Source of the DNA: Echinarachnius parma
Lineage: Eukaryota; Echinodermata; Echinoidea; Clypeasteroida; Echinarachniidae
Length of the DNA: 64,000 bases
NCBI GenBank assembly: GCA_037951105.1
Contig: JBAMJV010008410.1
Location: 33,547 to 97,546, forward strand
Direction: 5' to 3'
A program made the translations under genes and the position numbers. Positions 20,171-31,459 of this stretch are shown here, one piece after another (the stretch's first letter is position 1; each line of letters begins with the position of its first letter). The notes under the pieces were generated by a model, which was given only the letters and a program-made list of their open reading frames with translations, was not told the origin of the DNA and did no database searches.

Positions 20171-23100
20171 GTTTGTTTTTCTTTGGAAAATGATCCCAAA
20201 AAACATATTTTGGGAATATAAATGAATACCAAAGCAACATATATCCATATGAATAAGCCCAAGGTAATCTTGTATGGGTATGCTTTCATTTAAAACTGAT
20301 TACCTCTCCTTTTACAAAATTACTCACGCCGATTCTGAGCTTAGTCCCATGTGATTAATTTGGCGTAACCTTTCAGAATCACATGGGACTAAGCTCAGAA
20401 TCGGCGCGAGTAATTTTGTAAAAGGAGAGGTAATCAGTTTTAAATGAAAGCATACCCATACAAGATTACCTTGGGCTTATTAATATGGATATATGTTGCT
20501 TTGGTTTTCATTTATATTCCCAAAATGTGTTTTGGGGGATCATTTTCCAAAGAATTATTTTTTTTGTATTTATTTTTTTTTTAGCCGATCATATCCGATC
20601 CGATCTGCGATCCGATTTCGATGATCAATAAAATTTTGCCGATCCGATCAATCGATCCGATCATCAAGGTCAGTTACAGCACTATGTATAACCATCATAG
20701 ACAGATACTGCTGATTGCAACTCACTTTCTGGGTTTTTAAATCTGATGGCTAATGTCTCTGGCTTAGGCTCCTCATCTGCAAAGTCTGCTGGTGTGTTCC
20801 ACACAAACGCCTTGTCACTGCCACAGTTGGGTTTCAAGATCATCTGTGCTGAAACTGCAATCAAATATTGAGAAACAATAGATATATTTTCAAAAAATTT
20901 GCTTCAAAATGGTTTGCGTCGAAGCTGGCACGCCCTCTGTATAATTGGGTAGGCTGTTGCAGAACATTTATTACACATTGCACAGGATTACCCAACGAGT
21001 GGTGGAGATATATATGCTACAAAATTTAAGAAATGGTTGGTCAAACCCACCCCATTTAACCCTAAAAGGGTCGGGGGTAGAATCCACCACATTCAACGTT
21101 TCTCGGGATTATTCCGCAACCTGCGCAGGTACCGTTGCAAAACTTCATGAGTGTTTTCATTGAAGTCTTGCACAACTTCTGAAACCAAGTTTGCGACGAC
21201 CGAGTATACCATTCCAAAGTCACATGACCTTTTGTAAGCGACTTTGTGTACAAATCCTATGGAAAATGATTTTTTTCTTTCTTAGAATACACAAAACCTT
21301 CATAATTATTTTTCATTCTAATCACTGCAATTATTTAATTTGGGGCAACAAATGGTTGGACAATGGTCAATAATTAGTTCCATTAAAAAAAACAATAAAA
21401 AACATTTATAAGTTAAAAAACAAGGAAATACATATGAAATTCCCAAGACAAAGAAATACATTAAGGAACTAGATGGATCTTCGACTGCGCACAGTCGAAA
21501 ATTATGCCTTCGCTATCACGCGATTTTAATATCAAGCCCAAATTAACATGCACTGAATTAATTTAAAAAAAATATTTTTCCTATATTTTGAGTCCTGTGA
21601 CCTTGACTATATGACCCCACACTTTGATGGCTACATACACTCACTAAGAAACATTCAGGTACCAAGTTTGATTGAAATCTGACATTAAGTTCTTGAAATT
21701 TTGCCATTACAAGCTAGTTTGCATGTATGAGTCCTGTGACCGTGACCTCAACCTCATGACCCCAACATTTTATGGCTACATTGACTCTTTATGATACATT
21801 CAGTTCTTGAAATTTTGCCATTAAAAGCCATTTTCGCATATATATATCGAGTCCTGTGACCTTTGACCTCATGACCCCCCAAATATAATGGGATCATTGC
21901 CTCCCCAAAATATACACTCATACCAAGTTTGAAATTGATCCGTCAACCGGTTCTTGAGATTTCGCGAGAACAAGGCATTTTTGCACATATATTGAGTTCT
22001 GTGACCTTGACCTCATGAACCCCAAAATCTAATCAGATCATTGCCTCCCCAAAATGTACACTCATACAAAGTTAGAAATTGATCCGTCAACTGGTTCTTG
22101 AGATATCGCGAGAACGAAAACGGGATGGACGGACAAACCGAAAACATAATGCCTCCGGCCACTTCGTTGGCGGAGGCATACAAATTGGCTGTCACAATTT
22201 CTTATGTTGAAAACCTATTAATTAAGTCATAAAGAATATTCATGCACAAAATTAGCATATTATGAGTGCATATATTAAGTGCATAATTCCTATCACTTCT
22301 AATCTTATATTTCATCATGGGTACCACAAATAATGGAAATAAACAATGTTTTAGAACCCACTATCAACTGTTTTGACCAACAATGTTTGCCAACGGTTCC
22401 GCGCGAAACGTCATCTGAGTATATTTGAACATGCACCAACAAAAGCAGGTTATGTAACTTGTTGAACCTGCTTCTATGTCAATGATTACATAACACGCTC
22501 GTTAGTGCAACTTTTCATGTGGTTCAGTTGGACAACATGGCAGCCTCCAGTGTTCAGTTAAAACAGATGATAGTGGTTTCAAAAACATTGATCATTTCCA
22601 TTATAGGTTAGTATATACTCCGCAAAAAAAGAAACTGGACACTTGTAAAAGTTGAAATATTTATTATTAATGTACGATAAATTGTAGATTATCATATATT
22701 AAATTAAAGGGAATTTAGTCCTCTGCATGCAGGGCATACAATAAAGGTTTTATCGTTCATGCATGAACTGCCATGGTCAATTAACAATAGCAAGGTCTGT
22801 TTTCAAAAATAGCAAAAACAATGGAGGACCACACCATTCGACTTAAATTATTAGGATGATAGTAAGCGTTTTACTTAAAACAAGATGTGCGGGGCAAGTA
22901 AATTATGACATTATTTAACTTTATTGTTATGAACAAACACTGACAATACAAATTTGTCAAAAAACAGGGCCAGGTTATGAGAGCATCATCATACTGGTCT
23001 GTATTAGAGGCATGGAGCTTGTGTGTTTGAGTGTGTCCCAGTTACCTATAGAAATGTCATGTTAAAGACTGCCCAACTGTTTGACTAATGGTGACATCAG

Positions 23101-26100
23101 CTTTTGAAGATCTTTGGACTACGGTATAATTCTTGAGAAGAATTTATACCATTTTTCATGCAGAAATAAGGGCACAAACTGACGTTTTGACTGATAAACC
23201 TTTGCCATGAAATTCCCCATTTTGTTACTTTTGGATGAAAATAAAACCTATAATGTTCACAATTTGTCTTCATGTATACTTTTGATTGAGATGAAGATAG
23301 AAAAGTTCACATTTGTATTGAAACATTATGCCATGTCATGAATATAGCGTTTTAGATTATGCTTACCAACATGTATATGGTTGAGTGGATGTTCCATTTT
23401 TGCTATTTTTGAAAACAGACCTTGCTGTGGTTAATTGACCGTGACATGTCATGCATGAATGATTTCATCTGGATTTCATGCCAATACTGAAGAAGGTCGT
23501 TTTATCTTTAATTTGATATCCAATATCATATATTTTATCGTTAATGAATATGAAATATTTGGTCTTATACAAGTGTCCAGTTTCTTTTTTTGCGGAGTAT
23601 ATATCCAACTAGATGGATCTTCGACTACGGGCAGGAGAAAATGATGCCTCCTTCATTGCGCGATTCAAGCCCATACACTGAATTAATTCTGTCAACTCAA
23701 TTTTGATGGCAATCTGTCTATCAGATCTTGACATATACAATTATGAGCTATATATAAGTGACCTTGACCTTATGACCCCAACATTTTATTAGTTTATTAG
23801 CTCCCCAAAATTAAAATTATAGGTACCAAGTTTGACGGTTACTGGTCAACTGATTGAGATATATTTACAAAATGAGTCCTGTGACCTCATGACCCCAAAA
23901 TCTAATGACTACAAATGCTTCCTAAGATACTCTCAGGTACCAAGTTGGATTGAAATCTGACATTCAGTTCTTGAGATTTCCAATTACAAGCTATTTTTTC
24001 ATATAATGAGCCCTGTGACCTTTGACCTCATGACCCCCAAATCTACTCAGATCATTGGCTACCCACAAGATACATACATGTACTAAGTTTAGGCAGAATC
24101 CGTCAATCGGTTCTTGAGATATCGCGATCACAAGAACAGGACGTACGTACGGATAACCCGAAAACATAATGGCTACTGCAACTTCGTTACGGAGGCATAA
24201 AAATGTACAATTATATAAGACTACCGACAAGAACACTCACCATAATGATTAGCACAAATCTTAAATGTCTTGTCCCGCCTCATTAGTAACCTCACTTTGC
24301 CATCTGTGCTGTCCCGTTTCTTCAGCAGTTTGATTTCACCTGTTCCCCTCTCCTTCCATTCTACTGGGCTCTCCTCAATGGCATACCGATATAACTTTGC
24401 TCTCCTGTTTTTGATTAAGCCATAAATAAATTGGAAAGATTATAAAATCAATGATTAAAAGACTTTTGGGGGGACCTTCAAAGGAATAGGAAGGGGGTAA
24501 AATGTTCCTGCAGAGATCTCGGCTATTATTCACACCCAAATTTCGAATGCACATACTTTCCAATGTAAGAATCCATGGTTTAGATTCATTTTGGGGCAGA
24601 ACTATTCATATTAAAGGGGACCACCAGGCAAAGGACAACACATTATTATATGTTTTGGTACCGTTTTGTGATATCAAATAGATACCCAACATTTTGCAAA
24701 GGGTTGTGTAATTCATAAACAGAGCAATTAATTTCCACCACTTACGGAACCACGGCTATCTCGTGGTTCCACACGGGCCAGGCATTTGCGAGTGCGCCAA
24801 TGCAATTCACGCGTACGTCAATAGAATCCCGGATGATTCGTTCGCTCTGCGTAGAGCGCCGCATGGCTCTGCTCGCATAATAGTCTGCGCATTCAGACCG
24901 CATGATTGGATGGCTGAGAATGGTGATGCGTTTTCCAATCATATATTTTTTTCTGAAAACATATTTTGGTGAACTTATTGAAGGAATGGAATACTAAAGA
25001 TGTTACCTTTCTATAAAAAGATTATTATTTTTGGGTGGTGGTACCCTTTAAGGCTGAGTCGGTTCAGTCGATCAAATCGGGTCTCGACTGTTACAAGCGG
25101 GTTCCGGTTTCGATTTTTCGGAAACGGGTTCCGAAAGGTTCCGAAAAAAAAAAAAAAAAAAAAAAAAAACGGGCCACCGGTTCTGGAGAAACGAAACCGG
25201 ACTTAAAGTAGCATTTATCACCATATTATATTCAATTTTCTCATATTTTATATAATTATATTACGAATATTCATGACTCCTGAATATACATGACCTAACT
25301 TTTTACTAGTCATTTTTTGAAGAAATGATACACTTTACTGAATTTTGCTTCAAGTAGTAAACACAAATGGGCGCGTGCCTAGGCCAGTTTTATTCCTACG
25401 ACACTACAGGGTATTAAAAAAAAAAAAAATACATTTTAAAAATCGGTTTCCGATCTGTTAGTTTATCGGAACCCGGTATCTAAAATATCCGACATGACTC
25501 AGCACCTAATTCAATTAGAGCTAAATAACTTTATACAGTGGATAATTAACCCTAAAAAGGCAGGGGGGGGGGGGGCCATTATGGCGCTAATTTGACCCTG
25601 GATTATGAAGATTATGATCCCATATTCCGAGAAGTCGGGTAGGAAATAAATTCTTGTACAATTTATTCCAGAATTTCTGTCTCCAAAAGACAGTCTTCTG
25701 AAAATGAATCGCTTTGCACTAGAGCACTAGGAATGACATAATGATAATGTCCTATAATAATAATGTATGAAAATGCATCTTCCTAGCAAAAAAATCTAGG
25801 GAGGAGTACACATGATCATGGGCAAAATTAGTTTAGCTGTTGCTTGTAAGTATCGGCTTCCATGGTGGTGGACTGTTGGTATTCTTTCCTGAGCTTGTAG
25901 TTCTCAAGAGCATCAGCGCCAGTATAGTTATAGCAACGCTCGAAATTAACTTTTTTTGCTGGTGGCCCGATCGGGCAAGTAGAATCGGTATTTATCCAAT
26001 ATTGGTGGCCCGAAACAGAAATTTGGTGGCCCGAAAAAACAAGGAAAAACAAAAGAAAACAGTGACCGGTAATCTTAGCTTTTCATAAGAATTAATTAAT

Positions 26101-27245
26101 GAAAATAACATCTAAAATCACCACCCTGATCAAAAATCCGTAAAGGAATATATAAACCCAACATTGAATCAGTAAAAGGTAATTTGGAGTGATGAAATGT
26201 TACAATTTCAGCCCTTTCTCTGTGCGATTTTGTCAACTTACAAGTTCAAAGTTGAAATTATACACAAAACAACATGCATGGGACTGAACTGGAACTCACA
26301 CAAAATTGGCATGAAACATTTACAAAAGTACAAAACTAGATAAAACAAAATCTGTACTACCTTATTATGAGTCCTATATTTGAAGTTCTTTCAAATTATG
26401 TGATGCTTTGAAAGATAATAAGGCCTTTCTGGCTTTCTTGCCCAAACGAATTTGCGCAAATTGGACTGAATTGAAGACAAGTCAAAGCATAGTTGCAGAG
26501 TTGACTAGACTGTGTGTGGCTATGCGAATTGCTGTATTAAGCTGATCAATGTACATACCGTCCCCATTTATAATACATGGGGCCAGGTACAAGGTACCAG
26601 CATGTGTGTACACTTCTAGTTCTACTTGTATGCACTAGTAGTAGACGGGTAAATCAGTCTTTCTCTTTGTTGTTTGTCTCCCCAAGACGTCATAATTTTC
26701 ATAGGCACCTCCAGAACGAGATGATTTTTTCTGTCTAATCACGCACATTTCTCCAGATTATCGCCGTTAGCAGATTTGCGCTCGCTATTTTGCTGATTTT
26801 TTCCGCTGATTTCCTTTGTTTGTTATGCCTGGTTTCGGCGATGTTTGAAATGTCAAATTTTCAGATTTACATTAGGAAATCTTACTGGCCCAATCGGGCC
26901 ACTAAAATAGAGCAATTATGATTTTTTGGTGGCCCGACAGAGATTTTTGGTGGCCCCGGGCCATCGGGCCTGTGCTAATTTCGAGCGTTGGTTATAGTAA
27001 GGAGAGGGTGGGTGGTAGGAGTGGCTCGACGTTTCAAACAGGTTGACTGTCCGTCATCAGGACTACCACATTTCTTTTGAGCAATTTAGGACTATCCTAG
27101 AAAGAATACCAACAGTGACCAGTCCTTCTCAGGACTCTCCAATCCTTATCTCATACATGGTGCAACTGCAAACCACAGAAATTCAAATTAGTTTAGGTAC
27201 CGTATTTGTCGGTGTATTAACCGCTCCGGTGTATTAACCGCACCC

Positions 27246-27279
<34 letters not shown>

Positions 27280-28143
27280 TGGTTAATACGGTCGTGTATT
27301 AACCGCACCCCCCCTTTTTTTTTTTTTTTTTTTGTTGAAAAAAAGTGCGGGTAATACACCGACAAATACGGTACTAAATTTGAGTTTGACCACCCTGTAT
27401 CAAGTATTGAAAACTTTATATCACCAATATAGCATAGTTTGTGTAGTGAACAACATAGGAATTAAGAGAGTAAAATTACAAAATTATCACCATCACAACA
27501 AACTAGAGCTGAGTCAAATCGAATGGCTATTCGATATCCGACCATGAAGGTCGGATACCGAATACAAATTTTCGGATACGAATATCCTAAATTTTTATTT
27601 TATTTATTTTTAAATTTTTTTCCCCGTTTAATTTTGTAATCCCCATTCGATAAATTTGATCAGAAAATGGCACATTGAACCCTGCTTATATATTGCTAAA
27701 GTTTAGGTATTTTACATAAATTACAAATAAACAAAACAAATAATAAACCAAAGGTAAGAGGATTAATATGTTACAAGTGGTATAGTGAGTGCCAAATTTA
27801 GAAGAATCTATCATGAGATATCAAAGTATTTCATCTTGACAGCAGTTTGTACACTAACATCACACTGTACTGCCGATTCTAATTGAAAAAACGGACAGAA
27901 TATTTATTTAAACAAATTTATTACATTTTTAATTTATTTATTTTCAAATTTCGGATATTCGATATCCGACCGTTTTTTACACGACTCATATTCGAAATTC
28001 AAAATATTCGATTTGACTCAGCACACAGGACAAAATACTCACTCTTTGTATATCTCTTCTTCATCCTCCTCTAAGCTCTTTACTTCTACTGGCTTCAGTT
28101 GGACAATAGGCTCAAAGTAGATGTCAGGACTTGTATCTTCATG
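16967..28143 (-). CDS. RANBP1: RANBP1, Ran-specific GTPase-activating co-factor (first coding exon not found)
   Basis: Complement of join(16967..17226, 18048..18110, 20726..20854, 24241..24404, 28043..28143); all junctions are GT-AG and in phase, giving about 238 residues. RanBP1 binds Ran-GTP, releases it from exportins in the cytoplasm and stimulates RanGAP. Visible hallmarks of the Ran-binding domain are the acidic [12 protein letters not shown] lead-in, the basic [12 protein letters not shown] segment, [17 protein letters not shown], and [20 protein letters not shown]. After [13 protein letters not shown] comes an acidic, Lys/Glu-rich tail of about 85 residues, longer than in vertebrate RanBP1. 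It contains [11 protein letters not shown], aligned with the nuclear export region of vertebrate proteins. The initiator exon is upstream and unassigned. The nearest upstream coding exon on the same strand is vigilin, also in phase 0. Confidence 0.92.
17227..18047 (-). other. RANBP1 intron, no internal features
   Basis: AT-rich intron with a T-run near 17650. No repeats with clear ends. Confidence 0.4.
18048..18110 (-). CDS. RANBP1: RANBP1 exon, C-terminal helix of the Ran-binding domain
   Basis: Acceptor TTCACCACAG, donor GTAAGA. It encodes [25 protein letters not shown] is conserved in the family. Confidence 0.9.
18690..18870. repeat. GCGCGTAGCACACATCACGAG repeat remnant with GC hairpin
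   Basis: Starts GATGCCAACTTCTGAAAACC and holds TCCAGGGCCC...GGGCCCTGGA, a self-complementary GC block. It shares the CATCACGAGC, ATGCTCTCT and CAATCTGAGCCT words with the element at 41829-42828. In a RANBP1 intron. Confidence 0.5.
19142..19345 (-). mobile_element. CCGTCCG/AGGTCA element, end fragment (reverse)
   Basis: Starts with ACTAGATGGATCTTCGACTG, the terminal sequence of the family, then ATTATGCCTCCGCTATGACG and GTGACCTTGACC. Confidence 0.6.
19858..19968. repeat. GCCCGATCGGGC-type repeat, copy 2
   Basis: TTGGTGGCCCGATCGGGCC, GGTGGCCCCGGGCCATCGGG and GTGCTAATTTCGAGCG. The same layout as the right half of 25936-26990. Confidence 0.6.
20027..20680. mobile_element. GCTGTAACCGATCATCGG foldback element, copy 1
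   Basis: Opens GCTGTAACCGATCATCGGAT and closes CGATCATC...GTTACAGC. The outer parts are built from CGATCCGATC words and long A/T runs. The core is a near-perfect inverted repeat of over 200 bp per arm around ACATGGGACTAAGCTC...GAATCGGCG. Non-coding. A second copy is at 49568. Confidence 0.75.
20726..20854 (-). CDS. RANBP1: RANBP1 exon, second half of the Ran-binding domain
   Basis: Acceptor TTGATTGCAG, donor GTGAGT. It encodes [40 protein letters not shown] and PE. It contains the WNTxADFADE signature of the domain. Confidence 0.95.
21468..22182 (-). mobile_element. CCGTCCG/AGGTCA element, reverse copy
   Basis: Begins ACTAGATGGATCTTCGACTG and ends CTTCGTTGGCGGAGGCATAC. Inside, repeated GTGACCTTGACCTCATGACC and GGTTCTTGAGATATCGCGAG words mark three to four tandem units. 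In a RANBP1 intron. Confidence 0.7.
22613..23603. mobile_element. Tc1/mariner-like non-autonomous element
   Basis: Ends ATACTCCGCAAAAAAAGAAA and TTTCTTTTTTTGCGGAGTAT are inverted copies that continue CTGGACACTTGTA/TACAAGTGTCCAG. Weaker complementarity extends about 200 bp inward (GGTCTGTTTTCAAAAATAGC against GCTATTTTTGAAAACAGACC). It is flanked by TA, as expected for this superfamily. No transposase frame is present. Confidence 0.75.
23608..24202 (-). mobile_element. CCGTCCG/AGGTCA element, reverse copy abutting the mariner-like element
   Basis: Begins ACTAGATGGATCTTCGACT 4 bp after the mariner-like end and finishes ACTTCGTTACGGAGGCAT, about 40 bp before the RANBP1 exon at 24241. Confidence 0.7.
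24241..24404 (-). CDS. RANBP1: RANBP1 exon, first half of the Ran-binding domain
   Basis: Acceptor ATCAAAAACAG, donor GTGAGT. It encodes [20 protein letters not shown], then [11 protein letters not shown] and the [17 protein letters not shown] strand. Confidence 0.94.
24611..25051. mobile_element. TTAA-flanked MITE, family M2
   Basis: Left TTAAAGGGGACCACCA, right TGGTGGTACCCTTTAA. It holds a GC-richer core whose two overlapping open frames on opposite strands (24742-24972) have no family signature. Its right TTAA is followed after one base by the next element. Confidence 0.75.
25053..25503. mobile_element. GCTGAGTCGGTTC foldback element, copy 1
   Basis: Opens GCTGAGTCGGTTCAGTCG and closes GACATGACTCAGC. 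Contains GGGTTCCGGTTTCG-like words and an A-run. A related copy is at 44256. Confidence 0.65.
25936..26990. mobile_element. GCCCGATCGGGC-type repeat, long copy
   Basis: Bounded by GCTCGAAATTAAC on the left and CTAATTTCGAGCGTTG on the right, with GGTGGCCCGATCGGGC and GGTGGCCCCGGGCCATCGGG near the two ends. The roughly 850 bp between are unique in this window. No coding signature. Confidence 0.6.
27197..27374. mobile_element. Small foldback element with A- and T-runs
   Basis: GTACCGTATTTGTCGGTGTA on the left and ACACCGACAAATACGGTAC on the right form perfect inverted ends around a poly(A)...poly(T) core that itself folds. Confidence 0.75.
27508..28022. mobile_element. GCTGAGTCAAATCGAATGG foldback element
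   Basis: GCTGAGTCAAATCGAATGGC at one end and ATATTCGATTTGACTCAGC at the other. The words ATTCGATATCCGACC and GGATATTCGATATCCGACCG recur inside. It ends 20 bp from the RANBP1 donor at 28042. Confidence 0.7.
28043..28143 (-). CDS. RANBP1: RANBP1 exon, N-terminal acidic segment
   Basis: Acceptor TTTTGCATCAG, donor GTGAGT. It encodes [20 protein letters not shown] and the acidic [11 protein letters not shown] lead-in. It starts in phase 0 without a methionine, so at least one exon lies upstream. A foldback element ends 20 bp beyond the donor. Confidence 0.9.
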
Positions 28144-28765
28144 CTGATGCAAAAGGAAAAGATAATTTATATCAAGCATTGTGCAAAATACAATAGAGGT
28201 GCTTGTCCTCAAATTCAAGTTCTCGGATCAAGAATTAATTTACTCATAAACAAGCCCCACAAATAATGGAAAGACATTTCTACGATATAAGCACTACTAA
28301 CAGAATAACACAGCATCAAATTGATCAATGGTGTGAAAAACATCTAGTTTGAGGCTAGGAAGACAGTAGATCAACAAATCTAGCGCTTTCATGGCTCTTT
28401 GACTTTATTACTGAAATATTTTACCGTCGGCCTTCTAGCGCTAGACGTCGCGTGGGCCGATAACACCATCACTCACTAATGACTCACTAATGTTACGGAA
28501 AGTCATTACTGGCAGTCATAAAAACATGAAAACATCTCGTTCTGGAGGGGTCCTTTAATATTATGACGTCATACTCGGGGGGGGGGGGGGGGGGGGGCAC
28601 TAGAATAATTTGTTGACGGGGTGTGCCGCACGAAACTCTGAAATGGGGGTCTTAAGAGCCGACTACAAGCAAAAAACATAGGGTCTTTGGAGCTACAAAA
28701 ACCCTGAAACGGGAGTTAAGGGGTCCTGACGGGGGTGTGCCGCACAAAACTCTGAAATGGGGGTC
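28144..28765. other. Presumed RANBP1 upstream region with CpG-rich segment and CRE
   Basis: A CpG-rich patch (about 28424-28475, with CTAGCGCTAGACGTCGCG) and a perfect TGACGTCA at about 28564, just before a G-run, could mark a promoter for RANBP1. A possible minus-strand ATG at about 28470 reads 15 codons to a GTAAAA donor in phase 0, but the protein is not recognisable. G-run and GGTGTGCCGCAC direct repeats follow. Confidence 0.25.
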
Positions 28766-29050
28766 TTAAAGGGACTTGGTAACATTGTCCAAATCCTCAA
28801 AATAAAATTTGAATTCTAGCGGTTCCATCATACCTTGTTGTATTCGTATTAACAATAAAATCATGGGACAGGTTTCGTTTTTTCAAATATCCCTTTCGTT
28901 ACAAAGATATGTACGATTGAAGTATTCAGATAAGAAAAACTCCCCCAGAGTTTTTCATACCGTGTACAAAGTGAGTGCAGTGAGTCAGTGAATATCACTT
29001 TGCATTTTCGCTCATTACTTGGCCATGCAATGTCCATTTGACTTGAAATT
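28766..29050. mobile_element. TTAA-ended M5 repeat copy
   Basis: Starts TTAAAGGGACTTGGTAACAT and continues TGTCCAAATCCTCAAAAT, TTCTAGCGGTTCCATCATACC and GTGAGTGCAGTGAGTCAGT. The inverted copy ends at 32303. Confidence 0.6.
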
Positions 29051-29053
29051 AAT

Positions 29054-30322
29054 GCTGTTAGGTAAAGAAAAAATCCCGGATCGATCTCGGATCGGTAGAA
29101 TTCAAAATCGCTAACGAGATTCTCGGATTGGATCGGATCTCGGAAAAAAATAATATTGCAATTTGCTCTGAAAAAAATGCAGCGTTGTAGACTTATCTTT
29201 CTTGTTTTATATGCCAATAATATTAACAATGTTGACGCTTTGAGGCATGCACATATCAACCTTTACAGAAAAACAGTTACAGACTATTCAGAATTAACTA
29301 AGTTTCGCAAGAAAAGTATTTTTTCCGAAGTGAATTGGGCCTAGAAATCGATCGTTTGTTCAGCATCGCGCCACACATTCACAGAACTCAGCCGGCCAGT
29401 CACGGGGAAACATCACATGAAAATATGTACGATCTTCTTGGTGAGAGCCTTCAAAAAGTGGCTATAAATTAGCCTTTTTGTGATCAACACAATTTTGGTA
29501 GTCTACTTACATGATAACATGGCATTTGAAAGCTGAACAGATTTTTAAAAATACCCCCAAAACAATGAAAAACTGGGCTGAATATATTGATAAGTTTCCA
29601 AAGCACGTTCGTGAGGGAAGGTTGAAGTAGTTATGGTACCGGTAGCAGCAAGTTTTCGGGCCGCTGCACTGCTGGCATGTTTCACGCATATTCGCTCGTG
29701 TACGGGTCTTTGTTTCATACGCCGAATTCATCCGCGATCTGTTATGTATTATACATGTAGTTGTTATTTACCGATTTTTTTTAGTAGTTGTTTGCATTGC
29801 TTTGGGGCTCAGTTTTTTTCTGTTCAGCTTTTAAACGCCATGCAATCATGTAAGTGGAATATCAAAACATTTAAACATGGTGCAAATAACCAAAATACGT
29901 ATTTTGAGCCACTTTTAGAATGCACTGGCTGATCAGCTCGATCATACAGATATACATCTGAAGTCTCTCCGAGAGTGTCGGCCTAACCTTGTGTGCATTT
30001 CCGTCGGCAATATCGTTCAAATGACTAGCAATTTTGCGCATCCTGTTCAATTTTCGACTGCGAAACAAATTAATGAACCAAGAATTTCTCCAAAATAACC
30101 ACTCATAAATTAAACAATATTGATTCCCCCATTCTTTATTTAAATTACACTACTTAATGGACTGTCAAACATACACATTTTCAATAATTACTGGAGAAAA
30201 TGGGTCGGCAAAATCTTCTGATATTTTCTACCGAGAAAATTTATTTCTCGGATCCGTCTCAGATCCGGCTCAGAAGCGATTATCGCCGGGAAATCGGATC
30301 GTTCCCGGATCGGATAACAGCA
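29054..30322. mobile_element. GCTGTTATCCGATCCG foldback element, long copy
   Basis: GCTGTTAGG...GATCGATCTCGGATCGG on the left, and TCCCGGATCGGATAACAGC on the right. The roughly 1-kb interior shows no recognised coding sequence. Confidence 0.55.
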
Positions 30323-30373
30323 TTATTCATAACACACTACTCTCTGTAGGTATCTCATTCTCAATTCAGGTGT

Positions 30374-30893
30374 CTTGTCTCCTCCTTGGTCTGCCAGCCA
30401 GGCAAACAAATAAACACAATTGTTTCATCATTGATTGTATATTGATTGGAAACATAATAAAGATGATATCCTTGATCTGCGAGCCAGGCAAACAAATAAA
30501 CACAATTGATTTATCATCGATTGTATATTGATTGGAAACATAATAAAGATGATATCCATGATCTGCCAGCCAGGCAAATAAACACAATCGTTTTATCATC
30601 GATTGTATATTGATTGGAAACATAATAAAGATGATATCCTTGATCTGCGAGCCAGGCAAACAAATAAACACAATTGATTTATCATCGATTGTATATTGAT
30701 TGGAAACATAATAAAGATGATATCCATGATCTGCCAGCCAGGCAAATAAACACAATCGTTTTATCATCGATTGTATATTGATTGGAAACATAATAAAGAT
30801 GATATCCTTGATCTGCGAGCCAGGCAAACAAATAAACACAAGTGTTTTATCATTGATTGTATATTGATTGGAAACATAATAAAGATAATATCA
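30374..30893. repeat. Tandem repeat, alternating ~82/86-bp units (168-bp dimers)
   Basis: Six to seven units of GCCAGGCAAACAAATAAACA, TTTATCATCGATTGTATATT and GGAAACATAATAAAGATGAT. Alternate units differ by GATCTGCGAGCC versus GATCTGCCAGCC. Direct repeats containing ACACACTACTCTCTGT and TCTCATTCTCAATTCAGG flank both sides (about 30332-30373 and 30899-30945). The 157-codon reverse frame is a consequence of the array. Confidence 0.85.
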
Positions 30894-30993
30894 TTCGTAA
30901 CACACTACTCTCTGTTTTCTTATCTCATTCTCAATTCAGGTGTCTGTCTCCTCCTTGGTCTGCCAGCCAGGCAAACAAATAAACAGGAATTTG

Positions 30994-31372
30994 TTTGATT
31001 TATGTTTTATCGTCTTTATTCAACAACAAAATTAGAGTACATAATCAAATCACATCATCAAATTAACCGAATCATTTGCCATTGGCATATTGTGTTTACA
31101 CATTATTATGGCATGGTCCTGGGCTTCATAATTCATTGGATTTTATGTGCTACAGCTTTATTAAGAATTATATCTATTTGAATGCTGATGAAGATTGAGA
31201 CTCACAATGGCTTGTTTTCTTACTCTGTTTTTTTGTGTTGCCATAGAGTATTTATTTGACATGGAGTAGGCAATAGGAATACACAAACAATCAAAACCTT
31301 CAGACCCCCCCCCCCCTCCCTCCCTCGCAGGTTAGTGCAATATGGCTATGTTCAATGTGACTGCAGTCTTAC
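30994..31372. other. Sequence after the last vigilin exon, no exon seen
   Basis: AT-rich with a C-run near 31305-31320. No KH-coding stretch on the minus strand. Confidence 0.4.
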
Positions 31373-31459
31373 CTGATTGATGGTAGCACCTCCCTTGCCA
31401 ATAATGTTCTTGTGGAATTTCTTGAAGATTGGTAAAGACACCTGGTAGTTATTCTCCAC
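31373..31459 (-). CDS. HDLBP: Vigilin exon 12, first half of KH7; last vigilin exon in the window
   Basis: 29 codons: VENNYQVSLPIFKKFHKNII, then GKGGATINQ. Acceptor GTCTCCCCAAAG, donor GTAAGA in phase 0. The family continues with IREE...KIDLP, which I cannot find downstream. Confidence 0.92.

Noticed and set aside
24742-24972. Overlapping 66- and 69-codon frames on opposite strands
   Set aside because: Interior of MITE M2; no homologous family known to me and no splice sites.
30366-30839. 157-codon repetitive open frame on the minus strand
   Set aside because: Generated by the 168-bp tandem dimers (a multiple of three); no start context or conserved domain.
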